From the NCBI GenBank assembly GCA_025358055.1, contig JANYKV010000151.1, positions 1-64,000 of the forward strand: a DNA stretch of 64,000 nucleotides, written 5' to 3'. The stretch is from Gemmatimonadota bacterium. GTDB taxonomy: Bacteria; Gemmatimonadota; Gemmatimonadetes; Gemmatimonadales; GWC2-71-9. Shown here one piece after another: positions 53,269 through 62,084 of the stretch (position 1 is the first letter of the stretch; every line of letters starts with the position of its first letter). The notes below the pieces were generated by a model that saw only the letters and a program-made list of their open reading frames with translations, was not told where the DNA came from and ran no database searches. The translations under genes and the position numbers were made by a program.

Positions 53269-54090
53269 TTAGTATCCTCCGCCGCAAACCAGCACTTGGC
53301 CGGTGATATAGTCGGACTCGGGAATGCAGAACAGGAAGACGGAACCGGCGGCTTCTTCCGGCGTACCCAAACGACCGAGCGGCACGAGGCGTCGGAGCGC
53401 ATCGATAGCCTCGGGCTGCACGCCAATCTTGATTTGGCGGCCATCGACCTCAATGTGGGCCGCTTCAGAGGTGAGCGGCTGGGAAAGGCGTGTCATGATG
53501 TACCCGAAGGCTACACAGTTCACGTTCACATTGTACCGGCCCCACTCCTTGGCCATCGATTTTGTGAACCCGGTGATCCCCGCCTTGGCCGCGCCGTAGT
53601 TGGCCTGGCCGGCGTTCCCGTATAGCCCGGAAACCGAGGAAATGTTGACGACTTTGCGATGCACCAACGACCCGGCCTGACTCTCACGTTTCGCCGCACT
53701 TCGGATGAACTCGGAAGCCGCTCGAAGAATGCGGAACGGAGCGCCTAGGTGCACGTCCAAGATGGCGTGCCATTGCTCATCGGACATCTTCTGAATCACG
53801 TTGTCCCAAGTGTACCCCGCATTGTTGACGATGATGTCGATCCCGCCAAACGATTCCAGGGCGGTATCGATGAACCGCTGCGGAAAATCGGCGGACACCA
53901 CGCTTCCCACGCACATCGCGGCTTCTCCGCCCGCGGAGCGGATCCGCGTCGCGGTCTCCTCCGCAGGCACCGCGTCGAGATCATTGATGACGACTCGGGC
54001 ACCTTCGGAAGCGAGTTTGATGGCGATAGCTTGACCAATGCCTCGCCCAGCACCGGTAACAAGCGCCACTTTGCGATCGAGTTTGCTCAT
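53269..54090 (-). CDS. SDR-family 3-hydroxyacyl-CoA/3-oxoacyl reductase
   Basis: A 273-residue classical SDR. VALVTGAGRGIGQAIA binds the cofactor, NNAGYTWDNVIQKM follows, NISSVSGLYGNAGQANYGAAKAGITGF carries the Ser, Tyr and Lys of the active site, and GQVLVCGGGY ends the protein. An insert (SAAKRESQAGSLVHRK) before the catalytic serine recalls FabG4/HtdX-like hydroxyacyl-CoA dehydrogenases. It is directly upstream of the paired acyl-CoA dehydrogenases, so a role in the same beta-oxidation-type route is likely. Confidence 0.9.
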   Translation of the reverse strand: MSKLDRKVALVTGAGRGIGQAIAIKLASEGARVVINDLDAVPAEETATRIRSAGGEAAMCVGSVVSADFPQRFIDTALESFGGIDIIVNNAGYTWDNVIQKMSDEQWHAILDVHLGAPFRILRAASEFIRSAAKRESQAGSLVHRKVVNISSVSGLYGNAGQANYGAAKAGITGFTKSMAKEWGRYNVNVNCVAFGYIMTRLSQPLTSEAAHIEVDGRQIKIGVQPEAIDALRRLVPLGRLGTPEEAAGSVFLFCIPESDYITGQVLVCGGGY

Positions 54091-54243
54091 GGGGATGTCC
54101 GTGTGATGGAAACGAAACGGTCCAGCGGCCAGAGGAAGTCGCTGGCTGGAATTCTCAAGTATGCAGACACCGCGGCGAGCCCAAGTTTGAATCGGGGACG
54201 CGCTCAGGCACGAGAAGAGCTCGGGAGTCCGGCCCCAATTCGT

Positions 54244-55524
54244 TCAGACGCTCACACTGCGCGAAGCGCGGACGCCGTCCCGAGGCGTGGCATCGATCCC
54301 CAACCACAGCAAAGCGCCGATGATGCCGAGCACCCCTGCGCTCGAGAGTGTAGCAACCCATCCAAAGCGTTGGTTGAGACTCGGGAGGAGCGTCGTGGAC
54401 AGAAACCCGCCGATATTTCCCGCCGTGTTGAGAATCCCGGCGACGGCGCCTCGGTTTGCCCCGCCAATGTCATTGGTCACAGCCCACCAACACGGCTCCG
54501 CGAAGCCCAAGAGCCCCATCGCCATCGCCAAACAACCGACGGCGACGAACGGATTCGGGACCCAGGCACCGATAACAAGGAAGAGTGCGGTTCCGGCCAG
54601 CCCAATCATGGCGGGGCGGCGACGACCGATCTTGTGGCCGGCTTTTCGACTCCAGCGGTCGGAGGCCATCCCCCCGAGCGGCATCCCCACGGCCGCCGCC
54701 AGCCAAGGCAAGGCCCCGAAAAAACCACCCTTGAGTATGGTGAAGCCGCGCACGTCCGTGAGATAGGTATACAGCCAGAAAATGAAGATGAAGAGCACAT
54801 ACCCCTGGGCGATATAGCTCAGGCAGAGTAGCAGTACGTCTCGATCAGCCACGAGGCGGCCCCATTCGCGCCAAGTGAGCGACGGTGGCCGGCTCACGGC
54901 ACTCCGGGTTGGGCCACGACCTTTGGGAACCATCCAGAACCAACACAGCGCGCCGATCCCGGCGCATGCGGAGGCAACGTAGAACGACGCTCTCCACCCA
55001 AACTGGGTCATGAGCCAAGCCACGCCATACGATGCGGAGGCGGCACCGAGCATCGAAGCCCCGATGAAGATGCCGTTCGCTCTCCCCCGATACGCGTCGG
55101 GCACCGACTCGGCAACCGCCAACGTCCCGACCGGGTACGTCGCCGCCTCGAAGATGCCGAGCCAACCGCGCGCCATCGCCAGCGCGATCAAGGCGGCCAT
55201 TGAACCCATCCCGACCGTGCCGGGAAGGAATCCAGTGAGCCCCGTGGTCACGGCCCAACCGAGGACCGCAATAGTGAGAACGCCGCGGCTCCCAAAACGG
55301 TCGCCCAGCGAGCCCGCGGGAGACTGGAATAGCATGTAGGTCAACTGGAAACTGCCGAACACCCAGGCCATGTCGGCGTCCGTGAGCCCGAGGTCGGGCA
55401 TCATGAGCTGCTTCGCGACTCCGATGTTGGTCCGGAGCGCATACGCCAGGAAACTCAGTAGAGCGAGGAGAGCGACGGTCGTGGCAGCGCGATCGCGACC
55501 CGACCGCTCAGCATCAAGGGACAC
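54244..55524 (-). CDS. MFS transporter, anion:cation symporter (ACS) type
   Basis: A 426-residue protein with 12 predicted membrane helices in two halves. The MFS loop motif appears as GSLGDRFGSRGVL after helix 2 and GGMASDRWSRKAGHKIGRRRP in the second half; helix 1 carries YALRTNIGVAKQLMMPDLGLTDADMAWVFGSFQ and helix 4 ARGWLGIFEAATYPVGTLAVAESVP, as in organic-anion and glucarate-type ACS carriers. GTG start. The substrate cannot be assigned; the gene lies 150 bases after the SDR start and need not be linked to it. Confidence 0.9.
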   Translation of the reverse strand: MSLDAERSGRDRAATTVALLALLSFLAYALRTNIGVAKQLMMPDLGLTDADMAWVFGSFQLTYMLFQSPAGSLGDRFGSRGVLTIAVLGWAVTTGLTGFLPGTVGMGSMAALIALAMARGWLGIFEAATYPVGTLAVAESVPDAYRGRANGIFIGASMLGAASASYGVAWLMTQFGWRASFYVASACAGIGALCWFWMVPKGRGPTRSAVSRPPSLTWREWGRLVADRDVLLLCLSYIAQGYVLFIFIFWLYTYLTDVRGFTILKGGFFGALPWLAAAVGMPLGGMASDRWSRKAGHKIGRRRPAMIGLAGTALFLVIGAWVPNPFVAVGCLAMAMGLLGFAEPCWWAVTNDIGGANRGAVAGILNTAGNIGGFLSTTLLPSLNQRFGWVATLSSAGVLGIIGALLWLGIDATPRDGVRASRSVSV

Positions 55525-55563
55525 AAGGCCCTCCTGGGCGGTCGGGCGCGTGGGAAGAAAAGA

Positions 55564-56259
55564 TCAAGCTAAGTACATGTACGTTAGCCCAGCCTTTTGG
55601 GCTTTGTCGATTGCGACCACCATCCCCGGCACCAAGACCACTCCGGGCAAGGTATTGGCCAAGAGGTCCTTCCGGACAGCTTCTTGCGTGCTCCCGGCGG
55701 CCTGGGCAATGGCCCTGGACCAGAAGTTTGTTGCGTTATTGCAGAGGATGAAGAGGGCGCCTTTTTTTTGCAACGCTTCAATGGAAGAATCGAAAAACCC
55801 CGCCGCGAAGTTGTCGCCTTCCTGCGGATGAGCGAACATGTTGCGGGTTAGTGGCACCTTCTTCGCGTCCATGACGCCGATCGTCGCACCAAACTTGTAT
55901 TTGGCCCACATCGAGTCGTTGAAGGCGCAGAGCGTACTCTTCCCGTACAGAGTGCCAACCGTATTGATCTCCTTCTCGGCGACTCCATAGGCGTCGTGAT
56001 ACGTCGCGTAATAGTTTCTGATGTGCAACTGGGGGAAACCGGTACCGGGATCTGGCATGTCGAACAATTGACGATGCTTTCCCGTGAGACCCGCCAACCA
56101 CTTGTCCGAAGTATCCTGCGCATCCGAATCGGACCGGCGTATACTTGCGCTCACCGAAGTGCTGCCGGCCGCTTCGGCGGCCACGACGGCGACAGCCGCC
56201 GCCGCGATTCGCCCCAGGAAACCGCGGCGGTGGGTCTGACCAAACCCGTCCTCGAACAT
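55564..56259 (-). CDS. Tat-exported DsrE-like protein
   Basis: A 231-residue protein with a twin-arginine signal (THRRGFLGRIAAAAVAVVAAEAAGS). The mature part contains YATYHDAYGVAEKEINTVGTLYG, ATIGVMDAKKVPLTRN and ALQKKGALFILCNNATNFWSRAIA, which read like the alpha/beta DsrE fold with a single Cys in FILCNNA. Export through Tat implies folding or a cofactor before secretion. It starts three bases after the dihaem cytochrome gene stops, so the two are likely coexpressed. The function is unknown. Confidence 0.78.
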   Translation of the reverse strand: MFEDGFGQTHRRGFLGRIAAAAVAVVAAEAAGSTSVSASIRRSDSDAQDTSDKWLAGLTGKHRQLFDMPDPGTGFPQLHIRNYYATYHDAYGVAEKEINTVGTLYGKSTLCAFNDSMWAKYKFGATIGVMDAKKVPLTRNMFAHPQEGDNFAAGFFDSSIEALQKKGALFILCNNATNFWSRAIAQAAGSTQEAVRKDLLANTLPGVVLVPGMVVAIDKAQKAGLTYMYLA

Positions 56260-56262
56260 CGG

Positions 56263-57180
56263 CTACCTCCTAGAGGGTGTGGGAGTACGTGGAGCACTCG
56301 CAGGCTTGGCCTTGATGACCGAGGCCCGCGTGGGATAAGCAACATCAGGTGGAGGGTCGCCGTTGGGCCAGTCGTTTTCCTTCCCCTTGAAGTCGGGACG
56401 GGGATGCGACAGGACGAAACCCGCGACGTCGAACGCCTGCTGATCGGTGAGAACCACCGCGCGATCATTCGGCATGTTGTACCGGATGAATGGGGCGGCC
56501 GTGCGCAATCGCGCCATCCCGGCCCCGATATTAAACGAGTGGGGTCCCCACAACGGCTTGGCGAGCACGGTACCTTCACCATTGGGCCCATGGCACCGCA
56601 CGCAGGTCTCTGCGAAGATCGTCTGGCCGCGGGCCGGGTCCGCCCGAAGCGGAGTCATGTTGGAGACGTTGGCGCCCAGGACCATGCCGGGCGGGGCGAC
56701 CCCGCGAGAAAGAAATGCCATATAAGAAATCAGGTCCCGCATGTCGCGCCCGTCGCGAGGGAGGACCGTGCCATTCATGCTGCGCTCAAAGCAGTCATTG
56801 ACTCGGTCCTCGATCAGATTGACGAGGCCGTTCCGAGACCGATATTGCGGAAACCGTGAGTACACGCCGATCAACGAGAGGCCGTTCGCCCTGGTGCCAA
56901 GATCGAGGTGGCAACTCACACACCGAAGATGGTTGCCGACGTGATCGGGCAGGCTGTCCTTGGTGTCCACTAGGAGGGCCCGGCCGCGCCGGATCGACGC
57001 CCCGACGGCGTCTTTCGGAATTTCACTGTCGGCGGGGACCCGGTAGACCGATCCACTCGTTCGCGCGACCAAGGAATCGCGAACGACCGCGCTCCCGGAG
57101 CTCCCGCCCCGCGGCTCGCAGGCCCCGAAGCCAAAGGCGATCAGAAGGGCGAGAGAATCCAGCGATGTGAGTCGACGCAT
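56263..57180 (-). CDS. Dihaem cytochrome c, thiosulfate dehydrogenase (TsdA)-like
   Basis: A 305-residue lipoprotein (LLIAFGFGACEPRG holds the lipobox-like GAC). Haem motifs are CVSCH near residue 88 and CVRCH near 192. Between them VNDCFERSMNGTVLPRDG and ISYMAFLSRGV, and later KPLWGPHSFNIGAGMARL and IRYNMPNDRAVVLTDQQAFDVAGFVLSHPRP, match the TsdA pattern; the Cys of NDCF may be the axial haem ligand. TsdA links thiosulfate and tetrathionate. The proline/lysine-rich C-terminal tail is atypical. Activity is inferred from motifs. Confidence 0.85.
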   Translation of the reverse strand: MRRLTSLDSLALLIAFGFGACEPRGGSSGSAVVRDSLVARTSGSVYRVPADSEIPKDAVGASIRRGRALLVDTKDSLPDHVGNHLRCVSCHLDLGTRANGLSLIGVYSRFPQYRSRNGLVNLIEDRVNDCFERSMNGTVLPRDGRDMRDLISYMAFLSRGVAPPGMVLGANVSNMTPLRADPARGQTIFAETCVRCHGPNGEGTVLAKPLWGPHSFNIGAGMARLRTAAPFIRYNMPNDRAVVLTDQQAFDVAGFVLSHPRPDFKGKENDWPNGDPPPDVAYPTRASVIKAKPASAPRTPTPSRR

Positions 57181-57270
57181 CGAAGCCCCAGTATACGAAG
57201 CCCGTTTAGCGACGGCAAGCGGGGCGAGCCCCGCATTGCTTCGCCATTTATCGGGAAGCGATTCTAGGCC

Positions 57271-58233
57271 TCAGTTCCACTTGAGGTTCCTGAGTTGGGC
57301 GAAATCCAGGTTGCCACCGCTCAGGACACAAACGACCCGTGATTTCGGCGGGAGTTTCACCAACCCGTGTAGTAGGGCCCCAACTGGCGCCGCAGCCGCC
57401 CCCTCGACCACCAATTTGCACCGCTCCATCACCCAGAGCATGGCCTCGAAGATGTCTTGATCCGGAAGGGTGACGATCTCATCAACGAATTTCTGAACCA
57501 CCGCAAACGTATACTCCCCCACTCGTTTCACCCGCAAACCGTCGATGACGGTGTCGACCCGGTCCAACGTCACCAAATGGCCCGCTTGGATGCTACGTTG
57601 CATCGCCGGCCCGTCGGATGATTCAACTCCGATCACCCGAATCCGTGGGTTAAGGCCCTTCACGGCCTGCGCGACGCCCGAGATCAGTCCGCCGCCCCCA
57701 ATCGGAACCACCACAGCATCCACCTCGCTCCAATCTTGAAAGATTTCGAGACCGACCGTACCCTGCCCGGCAACGAGTTGAGGATCGTCGAACGGGTGGA
57801 TGTAGGTGAGCCCCTGCTCCTCCACGAGCCGCTTCGCCACCTCGTTGGCCTCATCCCAAATCGACCCGTGGAGCACTACTTCCGCGCCATAGGCCTTGGT
57901 CGCTTCCACCTTCGAGGGCGTGGCATTGGCGGCCATACACACCACGGCTCGAATCCCGTGGATCTTTGCCGCTAGAGCCACCCCCTGCGCGTGGTTTCCG
58001 GCCGAGGAACACACGACCCCTCGACGTTTCTGTTCCTCGGAGAGAAAGGTGAATTTGTTCAATGGACCCCGGATCTTGTAGGACCCGACCCTTTGGAATA
58101 GTTCGGCCTTCAAGCGCACGTCAAAACCGGTGCGATCGCTCAACTGACGCGACGTCAAAAGAGGCGTATGATGAATGTGAGGCCCGATTCGCGCGTGGGC
58201 GGCTTCAAAATCCATCGGGGTCAAGAATTCCAT
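57271..58233 (-). CDS. Threonine ammonia-lyase (catabolic-type, no ACT domain)
   Basis: A 320-residue PLP enzyme. The Schiff-base lysine lies in QRVGSYKIRGPLNKF, the phosphate loop is PIGGGGLISGV, SSAGNHAQGVALAAK is the substrate loop, and VLSGGNLDF ends the catalytic fold. The absence of a C-terminal regulatory domain fits TdcB-like or serine/threonine dehydratases; serine racemase is an alternative. ATG at 58233 has GAGGAGAG upstream. The open frame runs on for 450 more codons upstream, opposite osmC and the next gene, but that stretch is a shadow. Confidence 0.92.
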   Translation of the reverse strand: MEFLTPMDFEAAHARIGPHIHHTPLLTSRQLSDRTGFDVRLKAELFQRVGSYKIRGPLNKFTFLSEEQKRRGVVCSSAGNHAQGVALAAKIHGIRAVVCMAANATPSKVEATKAYGAEVVLHGSIWDEANEVAKRLVEEQGLTYIHPFDDPQLVAGQGTVGLEIFQDWSEVDAVVVPIGGGGLISGVAQAVKGLNPRIRVIGVESSDGPAMQRSIQAGHLVTLDRVDTVIDGLRVKRVGEYTFAVVQKFVDEIVTLPDQDIFEAMLWVMERCKLVVEGAAAAPVGALLHGLVKLPPKSRVVCVLSGGNLDFAQLRNLKWN

Positions 58234-58344
58234 GTTCCGACTCTCCTCGGAGTGGCCTGCTTGTGCGATTGACACAGCGCCCATACACTCGGGTGGTCCG
58301 GCTGGATAGTACCGAACCTTCGATTCCCCCGGTAGGAGCGACAA

Positions 58345-58770
58345 ATGGAACGCAAAGGAAGCGCCGTCTGGAAAGGCGGACTCAAGGATGGCAGTGGCGC
58401 GGTCTCGACTGAAAGCGGCGCCCTGCAGGAGAAGCCGTACAACTTTTCGGCTCGCTTTGAGAACGGCCGCGGCACCAACCCCGAGGAACTTCTGGCCGCG
58501 GCTCACGCCGGCTGCTTCAGTATGGCGCTGGCCGCACAGCTGGGCTCGGCCAGCCTGACGCCCGCCCAGATTCGAACGCAGGCGACGGTAACGCTCGAAA
58601 AGGCGGCTGACGGATTCAAGATTACCAAGGTCCACTTGGACGTCGAAGCGGCGGTACCCGGCGCTTCGGCCCAGCAATTCGACGCCCTTGCGAGCACCGC
58701 GAAAGCGGGGTGCCCGGTCTCCCGGCTGTTCAACGCAGAGATCACCATGACCGCCAAGCTCCGGGGGTAA
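58345..58770 (+). CDS. osmC: OsmC-family peroxiredoxin
   Basis: A 141-residue OsmC-type thiol peroxidase. The peroxidatic Cys is in ELLAAAHAGCFSMALA and the resolving Cys in AKAGCPVSRLFNAEI, the arrangement of true OsmC rather than Ohr. It detoxifies organic hydroperoxides in the cytoplasm. It is divergent from the threonine dehydratase gene. Confidence 0.94.
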   Translation: MERKGSAVWKGGLKDGSGAVSTESGALQEKPYNFSARFENGRGTNPEELLAAAHAGCFSMALAAQLGSASLTPAQIRTQATVTLEKAADGFKITKVHLDVEAAVPGASAQQFDALASTAKAGCPVSRLFNAEITMTAKLRG

Positions 58771-58848
58771 GCGGCAGAGGTGAAACCTTTTGCGGCTGCT
58801 CCCCGTACCGGGGACAGACCGCAATTCTACACCTCCCCGGGAGGGGCC

Positions 58849-59562
58849 ATGAAGACTTACTGGATCCGCATCGGAATCGTGGCAGTCATTGTCTTCGCCC
58901 TTGGTATGACAGGAGTTACCGCCGCCCGCCGTGGAAAACAGAAGCTGAAGGAACTGGTGACCAACGGGAGACTGTTCAACATCCCGGCGGACATAATCCC
59001 ATTCCAATTCGAAGGCCAGCCGATCGGAAGTATTCGCGGCATGGACCTTTCCGGCCGGAACGGCAACCGCGAGCGCCCCCTCAACCTCGTGGTTCATCTC
59101 GACCAGAACCTCGCCGTGACTCTCAAACAAGCAGCGGCCATCGGCCGTCTTAAGGACTGCCAGCTTACCGCGGACTCCTTCCGCGGCATGGGGCAACACT
59201 CGAGCTTCCATTGCGCCAACGACAGCGAAATCGCGTCCCGCCAGTTGGTGGTCGTGGGACAGGTGCGGTTCGAACCAAACGCCATCGTCCGCGACCTCTT
59301 GATTCCACAAGAAGACGCTCGGCAGTTGCGATTCCGAAACCATGGCGACAAAGATGTTTCGTTCCAACTCAACGCGGATTCCGGCGGGGCCTTTATGCGG
59401 GTCCGGGATCGGAACGGCAATGAGTTGTTCCGGCTTTCCGCCGGGAACGGCGGTGTGGTAATCAAAGCCCACGATGAGAAGGGCCAGGAGGTCGTGAACA
59501 TCACCGCCGACTCGAGTGGCGCCTCCGTGAAAGTGAAGAAGGACTCCGAACACATCCGGTAG
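58849..59562 (+). CDS. Membrane-anchored protein with 22-residue periodic repeats
   Basis: A 237-residue protein of unknown function. The N-terminal MKTYWIRIGIVAVIVFALGM is a membrane anchor or signal. The middle shows no known domain. The C-terminal 60 residues contain repeats with an exact 22-residue period: DSGGAFMRVRDRNGNELFRLSA, GNGGVVIKAHDEKGQEVVNI(TA) and a partial third, which suggests a small beta-solenoid. GGGAGGGG precedes ATG 58849; a GTG 69 bases upstream is in frame but less likely. A terminator follows. Confidence 0.75.
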   Translation: MKTYWIRIGIVAVIVFALGMTGVTAARRGKQKLKELVTNGRLFNIPADIIPFQFEGQPIGSIRGMDLSGRNGNRERPLNLVVHLDQNLAVTLKQAAAIGRLKDCQLTADSFRGMGQHSSFHCANDSEIASRQLVVVGQVRFEPNAIVRDLLIPQEDARQLRFRNHGDKDVSFQLNADSGGAFMRVRDRNGNELFRLSAGNGGVVIKAHDEKGQEVVNITADSSGASVKVKKDSEHIR

Positions 59563-59598
59563 GGCTGGGAGCGGTCGGATCAATCAGCTCGGCAAGAT

Positions 59599-59629
59599 GG
59601 GGAACGACAGGTTCGTTCCCCTTTCTTAT
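59599..59629 (+). terminator. Rho-independent terminator after the periodic-repeat gene
   Basis: GGGGAACGA-CAGGT-TCGTTCCCC, a perfect 9-bp stem, is followed on the plus strand by TTTCTTAT. It lies in the gap between two convergent genes and touches the stop of the minus-strand gene. Confidence 0.8.
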
Positions 59630-61896
59630 CTGGTTAGATCGAACTGCTTGGTGAACTTGATGATCAAGGCCCGCTGCAACGGTCCCTCCTGCTCCTCGCG
59701 CAAGACGGATCCCGGCACTCGTTTGATCCGATGGGAGTCGTTCAGAACCACAAAAAACCCTGTTCCTGCCGGACCCTGCCACCCGAAGCGGACATTTCCC
59801 GAGAAATTATCCTCTATGTTGTTGTATTGGAGGAGCGACTGGAGATAGGTTCGTGCGGTAAACGCGTAGGCCAGTCGAAACCCAAGCACCGCCTCGTCAA
59901 ATTTGCCTTCCTTGAGCGTCACATGCTGGTAATTCGCCCGGAGTAAGGCTGTCACCCTAGGGCTCGGCCGGGTGGTGAGCGTAAGGGTGTAGCCCTGGAG
60001 ATGCCCAGTGTAAAAGCCGCCTAGGGCTAACTGCCCGCTCACGGAAATCGGCGCACTTTCGTTGGTGTTGAAGGCCGAGACAAATTGAAAGTTGTCGTAG
60101 ACCCCAGGCGGAATTTTGACCCCGCGCACGATCTCGAAGGTTTCGGTCAGCCCCTCCCGGGTGAAATTGAGTCCCGGTGCTTCAAAGAAGGCCCCATTCT
60201 GGAACAGGTTGTGACTATCGACGTGAATGAGTCGGGATTGAATGGCTCCGTTGAGATCGTCGAATTGACGGAACGTGATGTGCGGTCGGGTTTCCCGAAA
60301 CCAAGGAAGCCAGGGGGTGCGCAAATGCCGCAGAATTCGAAAACTATAGAATCGGAACGCGGTTCGTTCGAGGAAGCCCACTTCCGGATTGAAGGCTTCG
60401 TCGACTTGGCGTAGGGCGGCCCCGAGCTCCCACTGTCGCGTCGTGTAGCTGCCGCTCAGGTTGTAGGCCCCAGAGTGACCGTTAAGGCCGGGGGTCTTGG
60501 TACCCGCCCAGTAGCCCTCGATCGTCACTCGATCACCGATGCCAAGACGGCCGTCGACCCCGTAGGTGAGGTTGTAATCGGCGCTGCTGTCGGTGTCCAG
60601 GCGACTCACGAGGATGAGACCAAGCCGTGACCGGTTGGGAAATTCCTGAAACACGCGCCCGATCGAGTAGTTGTTGTGAGGAATTCTGGCGCCCAAAGTA
60701 TCCACGGCGGATTTGGTTTGGAGATCGAGGAAGCCCATGGTCAGCCCGCCCACTTTCCCGGTCAGACGGCCTCCACCGGCGAGAGGCACCTGCGACCCGT
60801 CCGGATTGATGCCGATCCGGCGGCTGAAGAAAAGTTCGACCGATTCCGGGGTGCCAACCGCGAATGTGCCGGCGTTTTCCAAGAAGAACAGACGCTTTTC
60901 GGGAAAGAATAGGTTGAAGCGGGTGAGGTTGACCTGTTCTTCATCAACCTCGACCTGAGCGAAATCCGTATTGTACGTGAGGTCGAGGGTCAGGTTCGGA
61001 GTCACCCCGATTTTGGCGTCGCCGCCGAAAACCAACTTCGCGTCACTCTTGGTGGCTTTTAGGTAATCGCGAGACACCGAACCCAGAGTGTACGGCGAGA
61101 AATAGACCGAGCGTTGGGATGGGGCTTCGAGACCATCCAACGTTCCGGCCAGTGACACTCGGTAGAGGGAGAATTGACGCGGGACTGGGGCCCAGAAAAT
61201 TTGTTCGTTCCGGCGACGAATGAAACGGCCGATGTTGAGTCCCCAGGACCGGCCCGGACCGCCGGCATATTGCAGCGTGGCGAAGGGGATTTTGATTTCA
61301 GCCACCCAACCCAGACTGTCCACGCTCGTGGAGACAAACCAGGTTCCATCCCAGTTCAGATTAGGCGCCGCCGTGATCCCGCCAGGCCGCGTGCTCGGCC
61401 CTCCAAAACTGCCTTCCCCTTCCTTCGTGATTTGCCCGTCGTAAATGATGCCGGCGGGTGTCGTGCCGAAGACGAAGCCGTTTTGACGGTCGTGGTACGT
61501 GTCCAGCACAAGAATGAACGCATCCATGTCCTTGAGGTCGATGTCCTTCTTGGCCTCCCCCCGGACGATTCCCGCGGGCTCCCGATCATACATCCGGGCC
61601 CCAACGTAGACCGCTTCGGAATCGAACAGAATACGAACCTCGGTGCGCTCACTGGGGGTGTGACCATCAAGCGGTTCGTGCTGGACGAACTCGGTGATGG
61701 CTGGCGCCTGCTGCCAAGAAGGATCATCGAGCTTCCCATCGATGGTAGGCGGGCAGGTGGTGCGAACGGCGTGAGCGATCGGCGCCCCGTTTTCACCCTT
61801 CACCCCGGGCGCTCTGGCGGCCTGGGCGCGCGCGACAACGGGAAGAAGGGTCGCGGCCGACAAGAGTGCAGAGCAAACCCAAGCAATTCGGGGCAC
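59626..61896 (-). CDS. Outer-membrane CBM9-like/DUF5916 protein
   Basis: A 756-residue protein. After a signal peptide (PRIAWVCSALLSAATLLPVVARAQA) comes a CBM9-type beta-sandwich (PPTIDGKLDDPSWQQAPAITEFVQHEP, VRILFDSEAVYVGARMYD), then a C-terminal DUF5916-type region of many amphipathic beta strands (from about 300), with FNLFFPEKRLFFLENAGTFAVGTPESVELFFSRRIG, and a final aromatic-rich strand ending FTKQFDLTR. It is probably an outer-membrane barrel; the role is unknown. GTG at 61896 was chosen for the signal peptide and CCGAGG upstream; an ATG at 62058 would add 54 non-signal residues. Confidence 0.87.
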   Translation of the reverse strand: MPRIAWVCSALLSAATLLPVVARAQAARAPGVKGENGAPIAHAVRTTCPPTIDGKLDDPSWQQAPAITEFVQHEPLDGHTPSERTEVRILFDSEAVYVGARMYDREPAGIVRGEAKKDIDLKDMDAFILVLDTYHDRQNGFVFGTTPAGIIYDGQITKEGEGSFGGPSTRPGGITAAPNLNWDGTWFVSTSVDSLGWVAEIKIPFATLQYAGGPGRSWGLNIGRFIRRRNEQIFWAPVPRQFSLYRVSLAGTLDGLEAPSQRSVYFSPYTLGSVSRDYLKATKSDAKLVFGGDAKIGVTPNLTLDLTYNTDFAQVEVDEEQVNLTRFNLFFPEKRLFFLENAGTFAVGTPESVELFFSRRIGINPDGSQVPLAGGGRLTGKVGGLTMGFLDLQTKSAVDTLGARIPHNNYSIGRVFQEFPNRSRLGLILVSRLDTDSSADYNLTYGVDGRLGIGDRVTIEGYWAGTKTPGLNGHSGAYNLSGSYTTRQWELGAALRQVDEAFNPEVGFLERTAFRFYSFRILRHLRTPWLPWFRETRPHITFRQFDDLNGAIQSRLIHVDSHNLFQNGAFFEAPGLNFTREGLTETFEIVRGVKIPPGVYDNFQFVSAFNTNESAPISVSGQLALGGFYTGHLQGYTLTLTTRPSPRVTALLRANYQHVTLKEGKFDEAVLGFRLAYAFTARTYLQSLLQYNNIEDNFSGNVRFGWQGPAGTGFFVVLNDSHRIKRVPGSVLREEQEGPLQRALIIKFTKQFDLTR

Positions 61897-62084
61897 TGGC
61901 GAGCCTCGGACTTTGCGAGATTGGCAGAACCGGTTGTATCCGTCGTTGAAAGTAATCTGGGCTACCCACGGCCCCCAGGGTCCTTTCACGGCGCGAAAAG
62001 CAGAGCAGCAGGGTAATATCCTCCGACCGGGATGCACCCGGCGCTGAACGTCATTCACCCGCTTACCGATACCGGTGACAGATC

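Noticed and set aside
58234-59583. 450-codon upstream extension of the threonine dehydratase frame
   Set aside because: Family N-terminus and ribosome site fix the start at 58233; the extension is antisense to osmC and the periodic-repeat gene.
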